Positions 9,227 through 17,580 of a DNA stretch of 64,000 nucleotides are shown piece after piece. The first letter of the stretch is position 1. Each line of letters begins with the position of its first letter. The notes beneath the pieces were generated by a model that did not search any database, had not been told where the DNA came from, and worked only from the letters and a program-made list of their open reading frames with translations. The stretch comes from Pseudomonadota bacterium (lineage in GTDB: Bacteria; Pseudomonadota; Gammaproteobacteria; Burkholderiales; Burkholderiaceae_C). The position numbers and the translations under genes were made by a program. The stretch covers positions 1-64,000 of the forward strand of contig JAKARB010000001.1 of assembly GCA_021819435.1 (NCBI GenBank), given 5' to 3'.

Positions 9227-10160
9227 TCCGCGCGCGGCGCTGTTGCAACACCGCTGGCTCAACCGCCTGCAGACCGGGCTGTTGGTTCTGACCCTGGTCG
9301 GGATCGCAGCCGCAGCAGGGAGACTGCCGTTTGGGGAAGGCGGCCTGTGGCTCGCGCTGTTTGCAGTTGCAGGCACGCTGCTGCTGGAACCGGCAGCCGC
9401 ATCCGCCTTGACCTTGCGCCTGTACCGCGCACGGGCTTTGCACCCGCACGAAGCCCCCGAGATTTGGGCCCTGTTGCGCGAGCTGTCCGCCCGTGCCGGT
9501 TTGCCCGCCACGCCGGTGCCGCACTATGTGCCCAGTGCCGTCGTCAACGCCTTCGCCACCGGATCGAAGCAGGAGGCATCGATCGCCCTCACCGATGGCC
9601 TGCTGCGCAGCCTGAGCCCACGCGAGCTGGCGGGTGTGCTCGCGCATGAAGTCGCGCACATCGCCAATGAGGATTTGCGCGTCATGGGGCTGGCGGATTC
9701 CGTCAGTCGCCTCACGAGCCTGCTGGCCCTCATGGGACAGATCGCGATCCTGCTCAGCCTGCCCGCGCTGCTGGTTGGGGCGGCGGAGGTCTATTGGCCT
9801 GGTCTATTGTTATTGGCCGCATCGCCCCAGCTGGCCCTGCTCGCACAGCTCGGCTTGTCTCGCGTGCGTGAGTTCGACGCTGACCGCCTCGCGGCGGAAC
9901 TGACGGGCGACCCGCACGGGCTTGCGTCTGCGCTGGCGAAAATCGAGCGGGTCAGCCGCTCCTGGCGTGCCTGGCTGTGGCCGGGATGGGGCAATCCCGA
10001 GCCCTCCTGGTTGCGCACGCATCCGGCAACACAAGAGTGCATCTCACGCCTGCTGACGTTGGCGCCCAGGCCAGCATCAGCGTTGCCGTTTCACGAGACC
10101 CATTTCTTGCCGGAATCCGCTGCGACGCCGCGCTGGCGCCCGAGCGGGCTGTGGCGCTGA
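9204..10160 (+). CDS. M48 family (HtpX-like) membrane zinc protease
   Basis: The 318 aa hold two N-terminal hydrophobic segments (residues 25-42 and 46-66), the zinc motif HEVAH at residues 148-152 and a further hydrophobic pair at about 175-212. The third ligand region reads REFDADRLAAELTG. This is the HtpX-type layout for an inner-membrane protease that works with FtsH on damaged membrane proteins. The ATG (9204) lies inside the end of psiE. It sits between psiE and the DegP-like gene. Confidence 0.88.
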   Translation: MTRHHPSDPRAALLQHRWLNRLQTGLLVLTLVGIAAAAGRLPFGEGGLWLALFAVAGTLLLEPAAASALTLRLYRARALHPHEAPEIWALLRELSARAGLPATPVPHYVPSAVVNAFATGSKQEASIALTDGLLRSLSPRELAGVLAHEVAHIANEDLRVMGLADSVSRLTSLLALMGQIAILLSLPALLVGAAEVYWPGLLLLAASPQLALLAQLGLSRVREFDADRLAAELTGDPHGLASALAKIERVSRSWRAWLWPGWGNPEPSWLRTHPATQECISRLLTLAPRPASALPFHETHFLPESAATPRWRPSGLWR

Positions 10161-10183
10161 TTGCCCTCAACAGGAGACTTCTC

Positions 10184-11335
10184 ATGGCCTACCCCGACCC
10201 GTACCAACGCCCCGCGCCGGACCACTTCGTTCGGCGCTGGCTCTTCATCACCGTCTGTATTGCCGCGCTCATGCTGCTGTGGCAGTTCCTGCCCGCCATC
10301 GAGGCCTGGTTCAGTCCGCGCGAGGCGGCAGAACGCACCGTGACGGCGCGTGGCGATCTGGCGGCGGACGAGAAAGCCACCATCGAACTGTTCGAAAAAT
10401 CGCGCGCCTCGGTGGTCTACATCACCACCGCGCAATTAGTACGCGATGTCTGGACGCGCAACGTGTTCTCCGTGCCGCGCGGTACAGGCTCGGGCTTCAT
10501 CTGGGACGACGCCGGCCACGTTGTCACCAACTTCCATGTCATCCAGGGCGCGTCCGAAGCCACCGTCAAACTCGCCGACGGCCGCGACTACCAGGCCGCG
10601 CTGGTGGGGACGAGCCCCGCGCATGACATCGCCGTGCTCAAGATCGGCGTCGGTTTCAAGCGCCCACCGGCCGTGCCGGTCGGCACCAGCGCCGACCTCA
10701 AGGTAGGTCAGAAGGTGTTCGCTATCGGCAACCCCTTCGGCCTGGACTGGACGCTCACCACTGGTATCGTCTCCGCGCTCGACCGCTCGTTACCCGGAGA
10801 AGCGGGCGGAGCGGCCATCGATCACCTGATCCAGACCGACGCCGCCATCAACCCTGGCAACTCCGGTGGCCCCTTGCTCGATTCGGCGGGGCGGCTCATC
10901 GGCATCAACACGGCGATCTACAGCCCTTCCGGCGCCTCGGCCGGGATCGGTTTCGCCGTGCCGGTGGACACCGTCATGCGCGTGGTGCCGCAACTCATCA
11001 AGACCGGTAAGTACATCCGTCCGGCGCTCGGCATCGAGGTGGACGAACAGCTCAATCAGCGCCTGCTGGCGCTGACTGGAAGCAAGGGCGTGTTCGTGCT
11101 GCGTGTTACCCCGGGTTCGGCAGCGCACAAGGCCGGCCTCGCGGGTGTCGAAGTCACGCCGCAAGGCATCGTGCCGGGCGACCGCATCATCGGTGTTGAT
11201 GGTAAGGCGACGGACGATGTGGCTAAGCTGCTCGCGCGGCTAGACGACAGGAAGGTCGGCGATGTGGTGGTCTTGTCAGTGGAACGGGCCGGCAAATCGC
11301 GCGAGGTGCGTGTGGAGCTGCAACCCGGGAATTGA
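10184..11335 (+). CDS. DegP/DegS-like trypsin-type serine protease with one PDZ domain
   Basis: These 383 aa start with an uncleaved-looking N-terminal membrane anchor (about residues 17-36) and continue with a trypsin-like domain. The triad is H118 (NFHVIQG), D148 (AHDIAVLKI) and S227 (GNSGGPLL). A single PDZ domain follows (about 280-380). One PDZ plus an anchor resembles DegS more than the two-PDZ DegP, although the TLST gene is usually named degP. It should act at the periplasmic face on misfolded proteins. CAGGAG is seven bases before the ATG. This is the last gene of the co-oriented stress operon. Confidence 0.92.
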   Translation: MAYPDPYQRPAPDHFVRRWLFITVCIAALMLLWQFLPAIEAWFSPREAAERTVTARGDLAADEKATIELFEKSRASVVYITTAQLVRDVWTRNVFSVPRGTGSGFIWDDAGHVVTNFHVIQGASEATVKLADGRDYQAALVGTSPAHDIAVLKIGVGFKRPPAVPVGTSADLKVGQKVFAIGNPFGLDWTLTTGIVSALDRSLPGEAGGAAIDHLIQTDAAINPGNSGGPLLDSAGRLIGINTAIYSPSGASAGIGFAVPVDTVMRVVPQLIKTGKYIRPALGIEVDEQLNQRLLALTGSKGVFVLRVTPGSAAHKAGLAGVEVTPQGIVPGDRIIGVDGKATDDVAKLLARLDDRKVGDVVVLSVERAGKSREVRVELQPGN

Positions 11336-11492
11336 TTGAATTGAACCTGTGGATCAGGCGGTAGTGCAGCGTCGCGGCGATTGAGGTTCTCAGGTCTTCG
11401 GCCAGGTAGCGTTCCGCCTCAACCTCCGTAATTTTCGGATGCGATCTGCCTATCCGAATAGGCAAGCATGCAACGCCGGAACCTCTTGCCAA
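11336..11492 (-). other. Possible gene remnant opposite the degP-lysR gap
   Basis: On the minus strand an open stretch starting near 11,492 reads as plausible protein for about 45 residues (ACLPIRIGRSHPKITEVEAERYLAEDLRTS in two parts, then IAATLHYRLIHRF). It then runs into the antisense of the degP-like gene. It may be the 5' end of a gene cut off when the island was assembled. I recognise no family, and chance is possible. Confidence 0.25.
11447..11464. promoter_or_regulatory. Perfect palindrome upstream of lysR (candidate operator)
   Basis: TGCCTAT and ATAGGCA form a perfect inverted repeat around CCGA. It lies about 100 bases before the lysR start and about 110 bases after the degP-like stop. 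LysR-type regulators usually bind an interrupted palindrome near their own promoter, so autoregulation is a reasonable guess. Confidence 0.4.
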
Positions 11493-11567
11493 TCATCGAA
11501 GGAGAAAGCGAGGCGCAATCCGCATGAGGTGGACGCAGGCCAGGAACGAGGCAAACAGGAGGCCGCA

Positions 11568-12476
11568 TTGGAACTCAGAGTACTGCGCTATTTCGTTGCG
11601 GTCGCGGAAGAACTGCATTTCGCGCGAGCGGCCGAGCGCCTTGGCGTAGAACAATCGCCTGTGTCGCGCGCAATGCGCAATCTCGAAGCCACGCTCGGCG
11701 TGCAGTTGTTCGACCGCAGCGCGCACCAGACGCGACTGACCTGGGCCGGTCAAGTGTTCCTCGGTGAGTGCCGGCGTGTGCTGGCCACCGTGGAGCAGGC
11801 GGTGAGTGCCGCAAAGGCGGCGGCGCAGGGCTATCAGGGTTATCTGCGCATCGCCATCTGCGACAGCTTGGCGCAGCCCCACATTGCCACCTTACTGGCG
11901 CGCAGCCGCGAGGAAGAGCCCGAACTGGAGATTCGCGTCTTCGAGCTGCCTTTCGCGCAGCAGCTCAAGGGCCTGCACAACGATCTGCTGGACATCGGCT
12001 TTGCGCTGTCGGACGCGGTGAGCGAAGGCCTTGTCGCCGAGCCCGTGTGGACCGATCCTCTGTCGGTGATCGTGCCCGTGCGCCACCCCTTGTTGGCGCA
12101 CGCGGAAGTGCCATTGGATGAAGCCTTGAAGTTTCCGTTGGTACTGTGCCATCCGGACGCGGGATCGGGCTGCCACCACCAGATCCAGGCGGTGCTTCAA
12201 GGTGCGTCCAAGCCGCTCAAGCTGGTAGATCAGGTGACGAGCCTAGGCGTGATGCTGACTCTGGTCGGTGCCGGTTATGGCCTAGGTTTCGCCATTGCCT
12301 CGCAGGTGCAGACCCTGAACCGCCCCGACATAGCCGTCCGTCCCCTGGCCGGCACGCCGCCCATGCTGTCCACCTACCTGCTGCGCCGCGGCGCCGAACC
12401 CTCTGAGCCCATGAAGCGGTTTCTGCAGCGCGCACGCGAGGAGTTCCTGCCAAAGGGAGATGAACCGGCCTCGTGA
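11568..12476 (+). CDS. LysR family transcriptional regulator
   Basis: A 302-aa protein: an N-terminal winged helix-turn-helix (LRVLRYFVAVAEELHFARAAERLGVEQSPVSRAMRNLEATLG) and a LysR substrate-binding domain from about residue 90. I chose TTG 11568 because AGGAGG sits five bases upstream and the first residues (LELRVLRYF) match the family start; longer in-frame starts lack a ribosome site. It is the last gene before the island's right border. Its target cannot be read from sequence. Confidence 0.9.
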   Translation: MELRVLRYFVAVAEELHFARAAERLGVEQSPVSRAMRNLEATLGVQLFDRSAHQTRLTWAGQVFLGECRRVLATVEQAVSAAKAAAQGYQGYLRIAICDSLAQPHIATLLARSREEEPELEIRVFELPFAQQLKGLHNDLLDIGFALSDAVSEGLVAEPVWTDPLSVIVPVRHPLLAHAEVPLDEALKFPLVLCHPDAGSGCHHQIQAVLQGASKPLKLVDQVTSLGVMLTLVGAGYGLGFAIASQVQTLNRPDIAVRPLAGTPPMLSTYLLRRGAEPSEPMKRFLQRAREEFLPKGDEPAS

Positions 12477-12607
12477 CGTTGAGCGCTCGGGTACATTGGC
12501 TACTGCTGGCTGTCCATGGCTCGCACTGGACTTGCTCGGAGCGCGCGTTGACCAAGCGTGGTTTTTCAGTCCATAATTATGTCCATCTCGGTTCGCCGAG
12601 TGCGGAA

Positions 12608-12630
12608 AACTCGTTATCAATCAACGAGTT
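12608..12630. repeat. Inverted repeat near island border
   Basis: AACTCGTT and AACGAGTT, 8-bp perfect arms with a 7-base loop, end 15 bases before the tRNA-Gly fragment. The position suits a recombination-protein or excisionase site, or a small hairpin. Nothing more can be said. Confidence 0.5.
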
Positions 12631-12645
12631 AGGGACACGATGATG

Positions 12646-12663
12646 TTCCCATCACCCGCTCCA
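12646..12663 (+). other. tRNA-Gly 3'-end fragment: putative island attachment site (attR-type)
   Basis: TTCCCATCACCCGCTCCA matches the 3' end of bacterial tRNA-Gly genes (part of the T arm, acceptor strand CACCCGC, discriminator T, CCA). No tRNA body lies upstream; the preceding bases do not fold as one. Integrating islands that enter tRNA genes duplicate exactly this 3' end at their far border. Everything to the left is stress-island content and everything to the right is chromosomal, so this is the likely right edge. The intact tRNA-Gly and an integrase would be expected left of the window. Confidence 0.7.
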
Positions 12664-12671
12664 AATGCAGC

Positions 12672-12698
12672 AAGGCCAGTCCATGACTGGCCTTTTTC
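12672..12698 (+). terminator. Rho-independent terminator just after the tRNA-Gly fragment
   Basis: A stem of AAGGCCAGT with ACTGGCCTT closed by a short loop, followed by a run of T. Placed nine bases after the CCA, it is probably the native terminator of the original tRNA-Gly gene, now separated from it by the island. Confidence 0.85.
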
Positions 12699-12734
12699 AT
12701 TGCTGCTCTCCCCAGCCCTGAAGGCTGAGCATGC

Positions 12735-13745
12735 TCAATCCGCCGGGCGAGGCACCGGCCCCTTCACCGGCTCGACCAGCAGGGCCGACCAATGCAAGGG
12801 CGCGGTGGTGCGCCGCTTGGCCTCGATGTCCTGGTAGATGAAGCCGGCTTGTTCATCGCTCAAGCCCAGGCACTCGGCCAGCTTGGTGGCCGGCAGGCCT
12901 TGGTTGAGGTGCCACAGGGCCACGTCCATTTCCTTGTAGGGCAGGGCGTAATAGAACTCGTCCTGGCCTTGGCTGAGGCTGTAGGTGTCGGTGGAAGGTG
13001 TGGCGTTGCAGATCACCTCGGGCAGCCCCATGTGGCGGGCCAGCGCATAGACCTGGGTCTTGTAGAGGTGGGCGATGGGCTTCAGGTCGGCCGAGCCGTC
13101 GCCGTTCTTCACGAAGAAGCCCTGGTCGAATTCGACGCGGTTGGGCGTGCCCACCACGGCGTAGTTCAGCCGGTCGGCGTGGAAGAACTCCAGGGTCTTG
13201 CGGATGCGCTGCTTGAAGCTGGTGGCGGCCACGATCTGCAGGTACTCGCGCAGGCCCAGGCGCTGTTCGTGCAAAGGGCCACCGCCCGGCTCCTGCACCA
13301 CCAGCTTGAAGTGGTTGATCTGGCCTTGTGAGCCACCGGCGATGACGATCTTGCACTTCCAGTCGTCACAGTAGGCCGGGAAGACGGCGCGGATGGCTTC
13401 GTCGCGCCAGCGGTAGCAGCCGATGGCCTCCAGCGTGGGGGCGATGTCCTCGACCGCGTAACGAACGCCCAACTGCTCGGCCAGCAAGCGGGCCTTGACG
13501 ACGCTGTCGGAAGACGAATCCCGCTCTGGCATCAGCAGGCCGAAGACCTTGTCGGCGCCCAGCGCGCGCACGGCCAAGGCGGCGCACACCGAGCTGTCGA
13601 TGCCGCCGGACATGGCCACGACCAGGCCACGGCGCTTGAGGTGCTGGCGCATCAGCTCGCGGATCCGGGTGGCGATGCGGGTGATTTCCGCCTCGCGGTC
13701 TAAAGTCAGCAGCGTGTCGATCAGGGTGTCGATGGCTTGGGGCAT
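12735..13745 (-). CDS. NadE-like ATP pyrophosphatase (ammonia-dependent NAD synthase family)
   Basis: A 336-aa protein. The PP-loop SGGIDSS spans residues 46-52, with conserved downstream elements GTPNRVEFDQGFFVKNGDGSADLKPI and HLYKTQVYALARHMGLPEVI typical of NAD synthases. There is no nitrilase-type glutaminase domain, so it would use free ammonia or a partner amidotransferase. Two features differ from standard NadE: a Cys-containing YCDDWKCK segment and the end region STDTYSLSQGQDEFYYALPY. It is divergent from an asparagine-synthase-like gene, so it may belong to that cluster. The start at 13745 was chosen from the onset of homologous-looking sequence; 13781 is the alternative. Confidence 0.8.
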   Translation of the reverse strand: MPQAIDTLIDTLLTLDREAEITRIATRIRELMRQHLKRRGLVVAMSGGIDSSVCAALAVRALGADKVFGLLMPERDSSSDSVVKARLLAEQLGVRYAVEDIAPTLEAIGCYRWRDEAIRAVFPAYCDDWKCKIVIAGGSQGQINHFKLVVQEPGGGPLHEQRLGLREYLQIVAATSFKQRIRKTLEFFHADRLNYAVVGTPNRVEFDQGFFVKNGDGSADLKPIAHLYKTQVYALARHMGLPEVICNATPSTDTYSLSQGQDEFYYALPYKEMDVALWHLNQGLPATKLAECLGLSDEQAGFIYQDIEAKRRTTAPLHWSALLVEPVKGPVPRPAD

Positions 13746-13854
13746 GGCGGGGGTGGTCCGGTGGCGATGCGGCAATTTCACACAGTCTAGGGGGACTCCA
13801 GGCGGCTTGGCGCTTTATCATCGACCGCAGGTGCTTGTTTCATGGGGGGTGTGG

Positions 13855-15843
13855 ATGTGCGGTGTTGCGGGGGTGCTGGATTGGCGCGCTCAAGCCAATC
13901 CGGTGTGGTCTCCTGACGACGGCTTGCTCAGGCGCATGGCCGACACCCTCCATCACCGGGGGCCGGACGGGCGCGGCTTCCTGAAGCGTCCGGAACTGGG
14001 TTTGGCGCACACCCGCCTGGCCATCGTGGACCTCGCCGGTGGCGACCAGCCCATCTTCAACGAGGACGGCAGCATCGCCGTTGTCTTCAATGGCGAAATC
14101 TTCAACCACGTCGAGCTGCGCGATGAGCTGGAGTCCCTCGGCCACCGCTTCGCCACCCGCTCCGACACGGAAGTCATCGTCCACCTCTACGAGCAGCTTG
14201 GCGACGACTTCGTGCACCACCTCAACGGGCAGTTCGCCATCGTGCTGTGGGACGAGCGCCGCCAGCGCCTGTTGCTGGTGCGCGACCGTGTCGGCATCGC
14301 GCCCCTTTTCTACCGCATCGGCGAGACCGATGACGAGCACCAGCTGATCTTCGGTTCCGAGGTCAAGGCGCTGCTCCCGGCGCTGGTGCGCAGCCCGCGC
14401 GTCAACCGCCGCGCGCTTGACCAGCTCTTCACCTGCTGGTCGCCAGTGGGGGCCGAGACCCTGTTCGAGGGCATCTGGTCGCTGGAGCCGGGCACCATGC
14501 TCGTGGCCGAGCCTGATCGCGACAAGCACCTCCACGCCACCGTGCGCCGCTACTGGGACTGGCGCTTCCCGTTGTCGCCTGACGACTGCCTGCAGGGTTC
14601 CGACGAGGCCTTGCTGGAAGAACTGCGCGCCACGCTGGTCGATGCCACCCGCATCCGCTTGCGCGCCGACGTGCCGGTGGGCGCCTACCTCTCAGGCGGG
14701 CTCGACTCGTCGATCCTGACCAGCGTCATCCACCACGAGAGCAACGCGCCGCTGCGCACATTCTCGATCGGCTTCGAAGACGCGGCCTTCGATGAAAGCG
14801 CCCAGCAGCGCGAGATGATCGATTTCCTGCATGCGCGCCACAGCCGCATCGAATGCCGCCAGGAAGACATCGGCCTGGGGCTGATGGACACGGTCTGGCA
14901 CGCCGAGTGCGCGGTGTTGCGCACCGCGCCGGTGCCCATGCGCCTGCTTTCGGGGTTGGTGCGCCGCCAGGGCTACAAGGTGGTGCTGACGGGCGAAGGC
15001 GCCGACGAGGTTTTCGGCGGCTACGACCTTTTCAAGGAAGCGCGGTTGCGCCAGTTCTGGGCGCGCGAGCCGCAATCGGCCAGCCGGCCGCAGCTGTTGC
15101 AGCGCCTCTACCCCTGGCTGGCCGGCCAATCGGGCCGCTCGGATGCCTTCATGCGCGGCTTCTACGGCGCAGGCCTGGATGCCCCGGATGAGCTGCTGTT
15201 CTCGCACGGCCCGCGTTTCGACACCACCGGCAAGGCGCGCATGTTCCTGCTCGACCCGCGGCCGGAGCACGAATCGCTGGACGACATCCGGGCCATCATG
15301 CCGCCCGAGGCGAGCCGCTGGCACCCGCTGGCGCGCGCGCAATACCTCGAAGCGCGCCTGCTCATGGGCAACTACCTGCTGTCGTCCCAGGGCGATCGCA
15401 TGCTGATGGCCAACGGGGTGGAAGGGCGCTTTCCCTACCTGGACCACCGCGTCATCGAGCTGGCCAACCGCCTGCCGCCGCGCCTGAAGCTGCGCGGCCT
15501 GCGCGAGAAGATTGGCCTGCGCCAGGCGATGGCCCGCTACCTGCCCGAGCGCACGCGCACGCGCCACAAGCAGCCCTACCGTGCCCCCGACGCCGCCGCC
15601 CTGTTCAACCCTGCCACCGGCCAGCCCTTGCCGTTCGTGAGCGACCTGCTCTCGCCCGAAAGCCTGACCCGCTCGGCCTGCTTCGAGCACACCCGCGTGG
15701 GTTTGCTGCTGCGCAAGGCCAGCCGCCAGCCGCAAGCGCTCGGGACCCGCGACAATCAGGCCCTGATCGGCATGGTCACGCTGCAAGCCTGGCACCGGCT
15801 GTTCATCGAATCCCACCACCCCATGCGTCCGCTGGCGCACTGA
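13855..15843 (+). CDS. Asparagine synthase-like glutamine amidotransferase (AsnB family)
   Basis: The 662 aa comprise an N-terminal class II glutaminase domain with nucleophile Cys2 (MCGVAGVLDW), followed by the synthetase domain with PP-loop SGGLDSS at residues 280-286. EGADEVFGGYDLFKEA and NGVEGRFPYLDHRVIELA are typical of AsnB. Such enzymes activate a carboxylate with ATP and transfer ammonia from glutamine. Directly followed by an ACP, a KAS III and a second ACP, it probably amidates a pathway intermediate rather than making free asparagine; that is inference. The start at 13855 is fixed by the Cys2 requirement. Confidence 0.9.
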   Translation: MCGVAGVLDWRAQANPVWSPDDGLLRRMADTLHHRGPDGRGFLKRPELGLAHTRLAIVDLAGGDQPIFNEDGSIAVVFNGEIFNHVELRDELESLGHRFATRSDTEVIVHLYEQLGDDFVHHLNGQFAIVLWDERRQRLLLVRDRVGIAPLFYRIGETDDEHQLIFGSEVKALLPALVRSPRVNRRALDQLFTCWSPVGAETLFEGIWSLEPGTMLVAEPDRDKHLHATVRRYWDWRFPLSPDDCLQGSDEALLEELRATLVDATRIRLRADVPVGAYLSGGLDSSILTSVIHHESNAPLRTFSIGFEDAAFDESAQQREMIDFLHARHSRIECRQEDIGLGLMDTVWHAECAVLRTAPVPMRLLSGLVRRQGYKVVLTGEGADEVFGGYDLFKEARLRQFWAREPQSASRPQLLQRLYPWLAGQSGRSDAFMRGFYGAGLDAPDELLFSHGPRFDTTGKARMFLLDPRPEHESLDDIRAIMPPEASRWHPLARAQYLEARLLMGNYLLSSQGDRMLMANGVEGRFPYLDHRVIELANRLPPRLKLRGLREKIGLRQAMARYLPERTRTRHKQPYRAPDAAALFNPATGQPLPFVSDLLSPESLTRSACFEHTRVGLLLRKASRQPQALGTRDNQALIGMVTLQAWHRLFIESHHPMRPLAH

Positions 15844-15861
15844 AACCCGAGGAGCCCCACC

Positions 15862-16116
15862 GTGTCCGTTCGTGCCGTTCTGCGACGCTATATCCTGGAA
15901 AACCACCTGTTCACCGACGACGATGCCGCCTTGAAGGACGCCGATTCCTTCCTCGAGACGGGCACCCTCGACTCGACCGGCATCATGGAGCTGATCCTCT
16001 TCATCGAGGAAACCTTCCAGCTCAAGGTCACGGACGACGAAATGGTCCCCGAGAACCTCGACGCCATCGACAGCCTGGTGGCCTACGTGGAACGCAAGCA
16101 GCAAGTCCAGGCTTGA
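15862..16116 (+). CDS. Acyl carrier protein (first copy)
   Basis: An 84-aa acidic helical protein. Ser38 in LDSTGIMEL is the expected phosphopantetheine site, and the downstream FIEETFQLKVTDDEMVPENLDAIDSL follows the ACP pattern. GTG start with GAGGAG upstream, 18 bases after the amidotransferase stop. It is not the FabF/FabG-linked housekeeping acpP. Confidence 0.88.
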   Translation: MSVRAVLRRYILENHLFTDDDAALKDADSFLETGTLDSTGIMELILFIEETFQLKVTDDEMVPENLDAIDSLVAYVERKQQVQA

Positions 16117-16132
16117 GCGGCGGGGGCAGGCA

Positions 16133-17299
16133 GTGAGCTTCAGCCGCATCGACGGGTTCCGCATCGCCGGGGTGAGCACCTGCGTGCCGCCCAAGCGGGT
16201 CGACAACCTCGACCTCGGTGAACGCTATGGCGCCGAAGACGTCCGCAAGGTGGTGTCGATGGCCGGTGTGCGCCATCGACACGTGGTGAGCGGTGGGCTC
16301 ACCGCCGTCGACCTGTGCACCGAGGCCGCCCGCCGCCTGCTCGACCGCTTGGGCTGGGCGCCCGAGAGCGTGACCGGCCTGATCATGGTCACGCAGTCGC
16401 CCGACCACTTCCTACCGTCATCGGCATGTGTGGCGCACGCGAAGCTGGGCCTGTCCATCGAGTGTGCGGCTTTCGACATGGGCCTGGGCTGCTCCGGCTA
16501 CCCCTACGGGCTCTACATCGCGGCGACGATGCTCAAGGCGGGCGGTCAGCAGCGCATCTTGTTGCTGCACGGTGAAACGCCCAGCCTCTTCGTCCACCCC
16601 GACGACCACGCCACGACCTTGCTTTTCGGTGACGCAGGCTCGGCCACGGCGATTGAAGCGGTGCCAGCCGCGCTGGCCGCGCCCGCTTCGCAGCCTGCCT
16701 CGCCTCAAGGCGACGCCGTCAACGAGCCTGCCAGCTTCGGCCTCTTCACCGATGGCAGTGGTGCGCAGGACCTGATCATCCGGGGCGGTGGCTTCCGTGA
16801 TCGCACGCCGGTCGACCCGCGCGACCTTTGCGTGCGCATGGACGGCGCGGGCGTCTTCAACTTCACCATCAAGCGCGTGCCGCCGCTGATCCGCGACACG
16901 CTGGCCTTCGCCGGCCTGGCGGTGTCCGACATCGACGCATACATCTTCCACCAGTCGAATCGCTTCATCATGAAGCACCTGATGAAGAAATGCGGCCTGC
17001 CCGAAGACCGCGTGCCCCTGATCCTGGAGGACACCGGCAATTGCGGCGGCCCGTCGGTGGCGTTGACCTTGACTCGCTCGCTTGGCGGGCTCGTGGCTGA
17101 ACCCGGCGTCGAACGCGATCAAGGACGTGACCGGCCCCTGCGCCTGATGCTGCTGGGCTATGGCGTGGGCTTGTCTTGGTCATCGGCTGTCGTCATGCTG
17201 CCGCCCGACGCCGTGTTGCTGCATGGCGTTTGTGAGCCGGAGCCCCACCCCGAGTCCAGCCCCGTCGCGTCCGCTGATCTTTCGGAAACCACCCCATGA
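16133..17299 (+). CDS. 3-oxoacyl-ACP synthase III-like (KAS III/FabH family)
   Basis: A 388-aa thiolase-fold protein with a full KAS III triad: C120 in GLGCSGYPYGLY, H273 in IFHQSNRF and N303 in DTGNCGGPSVAL. This should condense an acyl-CoA or acyl-ACP with a malonyl or other carrier-bound unit. It is longer than housekeeping FabH (about 320 aa), with a variable Ala/Pro-rich insert at about residues 180-205 and a C-terminal tail. Its GTG start follows the first ACP by 16 bases, and its stop overlaps the second ACP start by four bases, so the set is one operon. Confidence 0.9.
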   Translation: MSFSRIDGFRIAGVSTCVPPKRVDNLDLGERYGAEDVRKVVSMAGVRHRHVVSGGLTAVDLCTEAARRLLDRLGWAPESVTGLIMVTQSPDHFLPSSACVAHAKLGLSIECAAFDMGLGCSGYPYGLYIAATMLKAGGQQRILLLHGETPSLFVHPDDHATTLLFGDAGSATAIEAVPAALAAPASQPASPQGDAVNEPASFGLFTDGSGAQDLIIRGGGFRDRTPVDPRDLCVRMDGAGVFNFTIKRVPPLIRDTLAFAGLAVSDIDAYIFHQSNRFIMKHLMKKCGLPEDRVPLILEDTGNCGGPSVALTLTRSLGGLVAEPGVERDQGRDRPLRLMLLGYGVGLSWSSAVVMLPPDAVLLHGVCEPEPHPESSPVASADLSETTP

Positions 17300-17550
17300 G
17301 CCAACGCACCCTCACCACCCGGCAAGCGCTGGAAATGATGGCGGAAGCCTTCAACGAGCCCGTCGAGAACCTGTCGCCCGAAACGCCGCGTGACAGCATC
17401 CCCGGCTGGGACTCGATGGGCGCGCTCATGCTGATCGCCGAGCTGGACGAGCGCCTGGGTTTGGAGCTCAAGGCCGAGGTCTCGCGCGAGATGAAGCTGG
17501 TGCGCCATGTGCTGGACTTCCTCGCCGAGCACGGTGCGCTGGCTCCCTGA
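17296..17550 (+). CDS. Acyl carrier protein (second copy)
   Basis: An 84-aa protein with the phosphopantetheine serine S40 in GWDSMGAL and a hydrophobic ELDERLGLEL helix. It is only distantly similar to the first ACP of this operon, so the two probably serve different partners. It starts on the stop codon of the KAS III gene (ATGA). Confidence 0.88.
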   Translation: MSQRTLTTRQALEMMAEAFNEPVENLSPETPRDSIPGWDSMGALMLIAELDERLGLELKAEVSREMKLVRHVLDFLAEHGALAP

Positions 17551-17580
17551 CACCCGACCGCGTCCCACCAAGGTCCACGC

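Noticed and set aside
12600-12663. Complete tRNA gene at the island border
   Set aside because: Only the 3' end matches tRNA-Gly; the upstream bases give no D arm or anticodon arm.
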